Positions 9,641 to 17,073 of a DNA stretch of 17,073 bases are shown piece by piece. Within the stretch, counting starts at the first letter, position 1; each line of letters opens with the position of its first letter. This stretch comes from Smittium culicis (lineage: Eukaryota > Kickxellomycota > Harpellomycetes > Harpellales > Legeriomycetaceae): contig LSSN01001743.1 of NCBI GenBank assembly GCA_001970855.1, positions 1 to 17,073 of the forward strand. The letters are read 5' to 3'. Both the position numbers and the translations under genes were made by a program. A model generated the notes under the pieces. It saw only the letters and a list, made by a program, of their open reading frames with translations. It searched no databases and was not told the origin of the DNA.

Positions 9641-11014
9641 TTAGAAGCGTTTAGACGTGCTCTTAGAGTAGAGGGTGTATCCATAGTAGCAACCACCGAA
9701 TACGAAGCAGAGTATCAAAAGTTTGACAAATGAAGAGCTAAATGATGAATTGTTTGATTTATGAGTGGTCTTTTGGTCAGAGGATGTATAAATGTTGTTT
9801 TTTTCAGCATCTGATAGATTTAGAGTAACAACACTAATGATAGAGTGAACGTCATGCAGTTGACCAGTCAAAGCGCTAAATCCTAGGAACAAGTCTTCAG
9901 GCAAGGTGATACCGCTAGCAGAGAAGCATTCGACTTTTTGGTTGTTGAAAGCCAAGTTGAGACTTAGTTTTTTTCCTGGGACATAAAGGACTTCGGCTGT
10001 AGACGGTGATTCTAGGTTTCTGAAATAAATGCTCTAGTGATAGGAATATTTGGATGAAAATTAAAAGAAAAATTTAGTAACAGAATGTATGAAATATATA
10101 ATTTAATAGATCAAGATAAAATTGTAAAAGTAATATTGTAATTAGAAAATGATAGGGACATTTTTACCTCACAATGGCCAATACTGCCCTTTACTCCGTC
10201 AGAGTCGTTATCATATGGCTTGGAACCGTCACCAACCATTCCTACTACAATAGGGAAATTTTTCTAAAAAAAGTAAAAAAGAAAAAAGATATAATTGAAT
10301 AAAAGTGGTAATTATAATAAGGTAAAAGAAAATAAAATATGCACAATAATAAATCATAACGAGGAATTGATACACTTACAGGTTTTGCGCCGTTTTGATA
10401 AGTATCGAAGAAAATACCAAGACCACTAAAATAGTCACGGTTTCCGAAAACAGGACCTTAAAATAGTAGAAAGTAAAAATAAAAGAGAATAGTTAAAATA
10501 TGCGTACAAGTTTATAAAAATAATTAATTTAATAAAAGGATAATAGAACTGAATATGAACGGAAAAAAGTACCTGAAACCCCTCTTTCTTTTGCGGCCCA
10601 GAAAGCAAAGCCGTCACCGTTCAAAAAACCACCTTTATTGTTTCCAACTTTAAATTCAAAGATAACCTTCCAACCATCTTTTGGCATGGAAGATGTTGAC
10701 CATATGTGACCACGGCGACTGGGCAAATCGGTAGTTAAAAATACGCCACTTTGAGGGTTGATGGTAGTATCACCTCCGTAGTCCCAGTTAGTCATATGGA
10801 AGCCATCATCTAAATATGACAGGTGATTTTAATAGGGGAAAATATAGAATAAAGTAAGTGTGATTATTGTGGAAATAAAGGTTGAAGTGAAGCAAAACAT
10901 ACCAACGTAAGGGTCGTCAAAGGAGAGTTTCCCTATTATATTGTCCGGTGAACTGACATTGCACATTACAAATGCGCAGATGAACAATAAATAGCAAGTA
11001 AAATATGACAGCAT
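9641..11014 (-). CDS. L-type lectin cargo receptor, VIP36/VIPL type
   Basis: Five exons on the minus strand: 11014-10903, 10809-10573, 10456-10380, 10263-10168, 10033-9641; 304 residues. Family members bind high-mannose glycoproteins in the ER-Golgi route. Residues 1-~21 form a signal peptide. The lectin domain includes DDGFHMTNWDYGGDTT, GDGFAFW (Asp103), GPVFGNRDYFSGLGIFFDTY and YQN; Asp134 and Asn138 match Ca2+/mannose ligands. Cys173 (GHCE) and Cys210 (VEC) match the conserved disulfide. LGFSALTGQLHDVHSIIS closes the fold. A short Ser/Asn/Lys linker, with no ERGIC-53-type coiled coil, leads to a membrane helix (~276-296) and the basic tail KSTSKRF. The histidine ligand after Tyr-Asp is Asn161. 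For exon 5 I chose the acceptor at 10034, not the TTTCAG at about 10018: only that keeps frame and gives the conserved FRN. Confidence 0.92.
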
Positions 11015-11297
11015 ATCAAAGGAATTTCGTTACAGATATTTGGTTAAAAGGCTCTTGGTGAGCAAGTATAATATTTTGAGTAAGGTACAAAATAATGTTT
11101 TAAAGCTTAAGTAGAGACTTGAACAAAGCGGATTATTTATCCTATTCCAAAGCAATAAAAAAAAATAAAATAACAGGTGAAGGAAGTATCTGTTGCAGGT
11201 GGGGATTAATATACAATGTCGTTTTAATATATAATCGCTAAACAGCTTTTATAAAATAGAAATGATACATTTATAGCTTGTTTTATTATTTACAATA

Positions 11298-11875
11298 ATG
11301 GACTTTTTCTAAACAATTAAATGAAACTGAAGATGCATTTAAACAATACGATAAACTCATACGCGAGCTCCTCAATACCCCAATACTCCACCCCATTCGT
11401 CACTTTATTAATTTAGTTGTCCAATTAATCGCCGCTAATAGCGATTATTAGTCCTACTTAGTATATTAGGCTATATTTGCTGCTATCCTATTATATCGAG
11501 CCCTGCCAATCCAAAGGCCTACCCTCCCCCCCTCACCCTTCCAATACATCGATATCCCTAACGATTGCTACATTCATTCCACGCATTTACGTCTATTGAA
11601 AGTCTAACTACCCTCGCACCAATTGATGATTTAGCAAGTACCTTTCATCAGCTGAAGTTCTTTACAAACCTCATTTTTGTCTCATCATCACACTCCACAC
11701 AAGCTCAACCCACTCCCACTCCTATTCGTTTTAGCTTTTTATCGAAACTCTGGACCCATTTCATCTCACACTATCGAAACCCCCCTCCTTCAAAAATACG
11801 ATTATCTTTATTAAAAACTATATCTACCATAACACACAATTCGTAAATGGCTTTGGTACCTACAGCCCAAGCTAA
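11298..11875 (+). pseudogene. Broken protein gene, possibly VPS9-domain Rab5 exchange factor
   Basis: An island with about 40% GC and strong C excess (hand count over 11341-11820: 148 C, 46 G) in otherwise AT-rich DNA. Protein-like text runs through several frames. After an ATG at 11298 one frame gives an amphipathic stretch ending in LNTPILHPIRHFINLVVQ before stops near 11446. Another frame (11565-11846) is open for 93 codons with LAPIDDLASTFHQLKFF, reminiscent of the P-R-D-K-L helix of VPS9 domains. A third frame around 11720-11770 reads PLPLLFVLAFYRNSGP, and a fourth segment (11774-11875) reads FIKNYIYHNTQFVNGFGTY, like the end of the VPS9 core. The order fits one domain interrupted by several frameshifts, and I see no intron set that repairs it. 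VPS9 proteins activate Rab5 GTPases in endosome traffic. The identification rests on pattern memory only; it could be an unrelated decayed gene. Confidence 0.35.
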
Positions 11876-13598
11876 AATCTATAAATCAATTTAGCTTATA
11901 ATTCATGTATTTTTAATCAAAGAAAAGTTTATTGGTCTATAAGCTGTAAATCAACACTTCACCACATCTTAACAAATTAATTTCATTGTACTTAATGTTA
12001 ATCCTTATTGATTTTTTTGATAATCGCTTAATGACTTATTTCACTCCACTCCCTTTTATAATTCATTTGAAAATTAATTCAAAGATTAAATATTTTAAAT
12101 AGAAAAAAATTACTAACTCTTGAAAAAACAAACTCTTTAATTATAAATTACATGCCCGAGCATATATCTATAATTCAAGCATGGATACATTCACATATCT
12201 TCAATATGGTTTTCACCATAGAAAATTTGTAGATTAATTAAAAGCTTTGCTAGGAAAATATTAGCATTTGAAGCTAAGGGAATTTTGGTATAAATTATTC
12301 TAATAGATATTTGAAAAATAGAAAAAAATAGATTTCGGTTAAAAAATAAATTAAAAAATGTAACAATCCTCACATACCCATTTTACTAATTTTCCATAAC
12401 TATTAACAATATGAATTATATACATTAGACTAAATTTTTTAGATTCATAAAGATATCAGCTTTTAACATCTAATAAAAAAGCAATTCACAATAAAACAAT
12501 CTCAAAATAAAACAAACCCATGCATTTGCATATTATTTCCCGTATAATGATAAAAATTGACAAAAAATATATCAACTGACTAGTTAATTTATACCTAATA
12601 CAACTATATTTACTTTTTAATTGATAGATGTTGATACCACAAACATCTCATCTCAGTTAAATATTTATACATTCTTAAGATTAAGTATACTATGAAATAC
12701 ATTTGTAATTGAAGAATATTTTAACACACGATATCTGTTATACTATAATAGTATAAACGTTATATTATCAAAGTGAAAAAAATATTTTTATAATCAGCAT
12801 AAAACTTTAATTTAGTTTCATCTGGTTTAAAAAAAATTAATATTAAAATTAATCGTAGTGATTTAAAACAAAAAAATATATCGACATTTTCTAAACCAAA
12901 AATTCAAGTGAATAAATATAATCAGTTTTTTTTTACTTAGATATATTCAATGCAACTAAATGGCCATGAGATAAGATCTTAGTAGTTATTCTATATTTTT
13001 ATAGTGCCCATTGAAATGCCAAAATTGATGTTTGTTTTTTTTAAACATCTTTCCACAATAAAGGCCAAAAATTAAACAACTTTTGAAATATTTTATTTTC
13101 AAGCTGTTTTTTTCTTTTTTTGTAAAATCTTGCCCGATATCTGGAAAATATAATTATATCATCATCAACTAAAGTTGCATATCCCGTATAAAAATGATAA
13201 ATATACTATATAAAATTAATTAGTTCAATAAAGTCCACAAGAATGTCCTCAATAGAGCCTGGAGGAAAGCTAGTGCTCACCGAAAGTATATATTTTTGGT
13301 TATTCACTGTCATAATTTTATCTTTTTCTATACCCCTTATACTTATACATATACTTATACTTTAATATCTAACTTTTAGTTCGAATTCCTTTAAATAAAA
13401 TTATTTTAACCCTAAAAAAATTCTTCAAGAATAAAAATATCCGACAAAGATTATCTGATTTAGTACTGGTAAGGACCCAAAAGATATATATTTGAATGAT
13501 TTTTTATCTATTCATTATGAACATGCTTCAATAATAAACTAAATATTTAATCATTGTTTTCATATACTGTCATTATTTCTATTAATTCAATGATACTA
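11876..13598. other. AT-rich intergenic DNA, no gene seen
   Basis: About 1.7 kb of very AT-rich sequence. All frames are short. Minor structure only: a 7-bp hairpin GATGTTT/AAACATC near 13027-13049, an ACTTATAC-type short repeat near 13338-13363, and a TCCCGTATAA motif seen twice (about 12538 and 13182). None supports a feature. It ends at the TA dinucleotide (13597-13598) where the pogo-like element begins. Confidence 0.6.
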
Positions 13599-13637
13599 CA
13601 GGTAACCCTCATTATTCGCGATTTTGTTATTCGCGAA
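13599..13637 (+). repeat. Left terminal/subterminal repeat of the pogo-like element
   Basis: Contains the terminal CAGGTAACCCTC and two copies of TTATTCGCGA 15 bp apart. Such TTCGCG-containing repeats are typical transposase binding sites near pogo/Tigger termini. Confidence 0.7.
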
Positions 13638-13907
13638 AATCCAAGATTTGAGCTTTTTTAATTTATGCGATTTTCTTTTCGCGAATCAACTTTATTTTAC
13701 TATAAAAATCGCATAATACTAAAACTATGATTTATTTCTAAGAAAATGGCAATTTTAAAAAATTGAAGCTAAAAATAACTACAATTTGGATGAGTCAACG
13801 TATTTAATATTTTTTTTATTGAGCTGACATACTAGTTTTGCTTTTTTACCTTTAATTATAATAAAAATATACTCCTTAACTTTTTTACTCTTTTTAAAAT
13901 ATATTAA

Positions 13908-15151
13908 ATGAAAACTCGATCGAAAAAAAGAGAAATTCTATCTCAATATCTGAAAAGATAGAAGTTCTAAACACACTTTAAAATGAAAAAAATGTATCCA
14001 AAGTTGCAAAAAATGAAAAGAATAAATGAAAGCGCTTTGAGGCACATTATTAAAAAATCTGGAAAATTAGAAAAATCGATGCATTTTCGTCTAGGTATAG
14101 TAAAGATAAGTTTTTTTATCATAAGAATGTGATTATTTCTATTATAGAAAAACGCCTAAAAGAATAGATAGACTTACAGTTGAGGAAAAATTGCGCAGCT
14201 ACAACAGAATTTATTATGCAAAAAGCACTGTCAACATTTCAGGATATTAAAGAAGCTCTTCTAAGTGAAGAAAATATCACCATCTCTGCAAGTAGTGGGT
14301 GGATTGGAAATTTTAAAAATATTGAACGTCTCCATAATATAAAATTTACATGAGAAGCAGATAATGGTGATCATATAGCTGCAATTGAATTCCCTAATGA
14401 ATTGAATATAATTATTAAAGAAGGGGATTATCTACCCTGTCAGGTAAATTCTTATTACTAAAATAAATATTTATAATTTAACTTTATTTTTATTATAGGT
14501 ATTTAATATCGACGAAACTTGTCTTTATTGGAAATTTATGCCGAAAATAATGTATGTTTTATCTAAAGAAAAATCACTTTCTGGCTTAAAAAACATAGAA
14601 TATAAAGTTATATTGATGCTAGAATCAAATTCAGCAGGCGATTATAAATTAAAGAAAATGCTATTAAACTCTTTTGAAACAACTAGAGCTATAAAATGAC
14701 ACAACAAAAATGACCTCAAAGTAATTTGGAGGTCTTCAAAAAAATTTTATGAAAAAGTACATTTTCAGCGAGAATTTTAGAATGAACTCCAGAATGAGCT
14801 AAAATATTATTGTAAAAAGGTGAATATTGACTTTAAGATATTAATTTTAATATAAAATGCATCAATACACTCTAAATACTAGTCAAATATAGTAGGAGTA
14901 AAAGTTCTTTTCATTCCACCAAATACAACTTCTTTGATCCAGCCTATGGACCAAGGAGTTATTTCGAAATCTAAAGCATACTATTTAAAAATTTTTTTTG
15001 AAAAGCTAATGACTCAGTAAGCAATGTAAATAATACAGTATCAGATTTTTCGGGAAAATTTTAACATAATGAATTCGATAGAAATTATCTCAAAATCCTG
15101 GGAACTAGTATCATTCTCGTGTATAAGAGTTTTCTGGAAAAATATAATGCC
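13908..15151 (+). pseudogene. Pogo/Tigger transposase relic
   Basis: Family proteins have an N-terminal pair of helix-turn-helix domains and a DDE/D catalytic domain that cuts and pastes the element. Here a start-like ATG (13908) opens KTRSKKREIL, then frameshifts. The second DNA-binding domain is recognisable as SASSGWIGNFKNI around 14288-14325. The catalytic domain follows: FNIDET with the first Asp at 14511-14513, a segment LILI-stop-NASIHS where the second catalytic Asp has become a TAA codon (about 14853), and [18 protein letters not shown] with the third Asp at 14949-14951. A 55-nt GT-AG intron-like segment (14444-14498) interrupts the frame just before FNIDET; removing it joins LPCQ to VFNID in frame. 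Several stops and frameshifts are present, so the gene is dead. Confidence 0.75.
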
Positions 15152-15374
15152 ATGCATATGCAAAAATAACTTTATAAAAATAAGCAACATGATTTCAAAT
15201 CTTAAAATAGATTGCCTAAATATCGGTATAGAATTGGGTTAAAAGGATCTATCATTTGATTATACAACGACGCTTTTTTTTTTTTATTTCCAGAGGGTTT
15301 AGTAAAAATAATTCAAAAATATACTAAAAACTATCATAAAAATTTAAAAAGTTGTAAAAATATTAAAAATGCAA

Positions 15375-17073
15375 TTTTTTAACCGACCCCCCTCCGTCGC
15401 ACTAGCAGCTCCATTCCCACTAGGCATTTATTCAAGGAGGCTGATGAATCACCTATACTTTGCAATATAAGTATTCTGGGCACGCGGATGCCGTTCAAAA
15501 AGTTTGCTGTTTTCAGCTCAAAATTTTGATCGGTGATTTCGCTACCGGCAGCAGCTCAGAATTATGTGGTCGGCTGTCTCAGGCACACCCAAGTTACAGC
15601 AATGGCAAAAAATTTAATGTTCTACAAGCGCTGGATGGTCCGGAATGTACCCATACGCATTTTTACAGTGTCCTGAAGGCCCAGCTTTAGGCCCGGATAC
15701 GTTTCTTGAAGGTCAACCCAGTTGCCTTTATTGCCGATTTTCCGGTCCACCGTCCACCGGTTGATGACAGACATGTTATTTTGCCGTTTCCGGTCGACTA
15801 TTGTGATGATAGTCTGACCGTTTGAATCATGAGTGCAAAATTTTTTGATCTATCGGGCACTCCCGGTCACCCAGGTGGCCATCCGGGTATTTATCAGAGC
15901 CTTGATGAGGTCGGAAATCCATGTTTTTGAGGTCTGCAATTTGTGGTATGCACGCTCACGGGCTGTGCTGGTGCGCATGAACACTGAGGTTATGCTCAGT
16001 TTGTCCCTGACACGCTCCATGGCCGCTGATTTTCCGACGTTAGCAGCTATTCGGATCACCTTGTCGATTTCTATCTTTATGGGCTTGCATCTGGCTTCGC
16101 TCATGCCGAATTTCTCCGCGCCGTAACATCCAATCGACATCAGTACCGAATTGATGAACTTTATTTTTAGTGCTGTGAGCACATCCACCGTCTCAGGAAG
16201 CTGTACGCAGCGTATACAGCCTTCCTGACATTGTTCTTGTTGTTCTTGGTGGTCCCAGATACGTCCCATTTGCTATTCATAATATAGCCCAGGTAGGTGT
16301 ACTGGTCGGTGGAGTTGACTTTTTGGGCCTGCAGGGTCATATCAGTGGTCAACTCCCCGCTTATAGTCATTATCCCGCACTTGGAGGCATTCACAGCCAT
16401 TTCCCAAGTGTCCGACCATTCGGTTATGGTGTTCAGTGCGATTTGTAAATCGGCTGATGATTCAGCCAATAGAACAGCATCTTCGGCAAACAGTAGTCCA
16501 GGTATGCGTGATGTGAGCCCAGGCATCCGCATACCTCGTACGCCCTTGAATATATCGTTAATATAAAAATAGAAGAGCATCGGCGAGGCTGGGCACCCTT
16601 GCCGCACTCCACAGAGGTATTCGGTGGGGGTTGGAAACTTCATTTCCAGCTCTTACTGCGATTTTCGGGGCATCATACACGCCCTTGATCATATTGAAGA
16701 GTTTGCCCCAAATGCCCACTGATCGCAGTTTATGCAGTAGAGCCATGTGGGGGACCCGGTCTTAGGCCATGCCATAGTCGATACAGCACAGCCATGTTAC
16801 CTTGTTCTGAATTTTACGCCGGCGTACTATTTCGTATAGAGTGGTCGCTTGGCCCGCACACTCCTCGAAATTCCGAAATCCAGCTTGCTCTTTTACTAAT
16901 ATTTGGTATTTCGCATCGATTTTGCTGAGTTTTGTGGCCACAATTTTGGCCACCAGTTTTGCCAGTGTTGGGATCAGTGATATCCCTCGGTAGCTATCGG
17001 GGTCCTTCAGGTCACCTTTTTTAGGTACTGGGACCACCACTGAAGTTTCTAGGCACTGGGGTATATTTCCAGT
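15375..17073 (-). mobile_element. LINE (non-LTR retrotransposon), 3' part, runs off right edge
   Basis: Composition jumps at 15381 from very AT-rich to about 45-55% GC. On the minus strand the order is reverse transcriptase, C-terminal zinc knuckle, short 3' untranslated region with AATAAA (15427-15432) and a 3' end GGGGGGTCGGTT followed by A6 (15375-15380). The 5' half, with any endonuclease, is beyond 17073, so target-site duplications cannot be judged. The lack of a long terminal repeat and the RT-then-CCHC order point to a LINE of the broad R1/jockey/Tad type; I cannot assign the clade. Confidence 0.85.
15551..17073 (-). pseudogene. Degraded LINE reverse transcriptase (partial)
   Basis: The frame enters from the right edge and reads VVVPVPKKGDLKDPDSYRGI, then CCIDYGMA-stop-DRVPHMALL, so the conserved AYD tyrosine codon is TAA (16762-16764). 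It continues to AGNEVS, shifts frame at a C5 run (G5 at 16626-16630 on the + strand), then reads GVRQGCPASPMLF and LLFAEDAVLLAES: the catalytic FADD box is FAED (changed codon 16482-16484). After NASKCGIM and a thumb segment it shifts frame again near 16182-16190, continues TALKIKFINSVLM to a stop at 15850-15852 (CGA TAG), stays readable to about 15630, and shifts once more into a C-x2-C-x9-H-x4-C zinc knuckle (15551-15607). At least three frameshifts, two stops and a catalytic substitution: non-functional. The enzyme would have copied its own RNA into the genome by target-primed reverse transcription. Confidence 0.88.

Larger units (their letters stand above)
13599..15303 (+). mobile_element. 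Decayed pogo/Tigger (Tc1-mariner superfamily) transposon
   Basis: The left end CAGGTAACCCTCATTATTCG at 13599 follows a TA dinucleotide (13597-13598), as expected for this superfamily, and has the CAG...ACCCTC(A/G)TTATTCGCG look of pogo/Tigger ends. Subterminal TTATTCGCGA copies lie at 13612 and 13627, and TTTTCGCGAA at about 13676. Inside is a relic DDE transposase with a CENP-B-type DNA-binding half. The right end is uncertain: GAGGGTTTAGTA at about 15292-15303 is a diverged fit to the inverted repeat next to a TA. The element is too mutated to make protein. It lies about 70 bp from the 3' end of a LINE. Confidence 0.75.

Noticed and set aside
12960..13090. Possible small MITE bounded by TGGCC/GGCCA-like ends
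   Set aside because: The matching ends are only a few bases long and do not extend; no target duplication.
15833..16126. Plus-strand frames within the LINE
   Set aside because: Antisense shadows of the minus-strand reverse transcriptase, where known motifs are seen.
1..17073. CRISPR arrays, rRNA, tRNA, prokaryotic operons or defence systems
   Set aside because: No spaced direct repeats of CRISPR type, no conserved RNA signatures, and introns show this is eukaryotic nuclear DNA.

Overview
The window looks like nuclear DNA of a very AT-rich eukaryote. Genes are split by short GT-AG introns (about 70-185 nt), the standard genetic code fits, and three complete spliced genes can be read. A NoxR/p67phox-like NADPH-oxidase regulator, a coronin with fungal-style layout, and pogo/Tigger and LINE relics together point to an early-diverging fungus. 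The reverse-transcriptase text reminds me of gut-fungus (Harpellales-type) LINEs, but that is memory and not a search, so the placement is tentative.

Layout, left to right. (1) 1-1436: a non-autonomous element with ~126-bp terminal inverted repeats whose two arms carry 19-20-bp phased, TTCGAA-centred repeats. (2) 1437-2906: AT-rich DNA with no gene I can support. (3) 2907-4953 (+): NoxR-like regulator, seven exons starting with a 12-nt micro-exon, TPR region plus a long disordered tail. (4) 4954-6789: intergenic, with a small foldable T-tailed segment, a G-skewed block, a short 25-27-bp repeat and the pyrimidine-rich coronin promoter region. (5) 6790-9296 (+): coronin, four exons, complete to its trimeric coiled coil. 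(6) 9641-11014 (-): VIP36-type L-type lectin cargo receptor, five exons, convergent with coronin. (7) 11298-11875 (+): a C-skewed, GC-richer island that reads as a broken gene, possibly a VPS9-domain Rab5 exchange factor. (8) 11876-13598: AT-rich, empty. (9) 13599-~15303: decayed pogo/Tigger DNA transposon. (10) 15375-17073 (-): 3' part of a decayed LINE, about 45-55% GC against AT-rich surroundings, running off the right edge.

The intact genes form no obvious pathway cluster: ROS-generating oxidase control, actin-network remodelling and ER-Golgi glycoprotein transport. All three are cell-growth and secretion functions, but their proximity is probably incidental. The transposons flank the genic core on both sides. 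I see no defence, toxin or viral system here. The most original signals are the phased palindromic arms of the left element, the loss of the sugar-binding histidine in the lectin, and the possible VPS9 relic.
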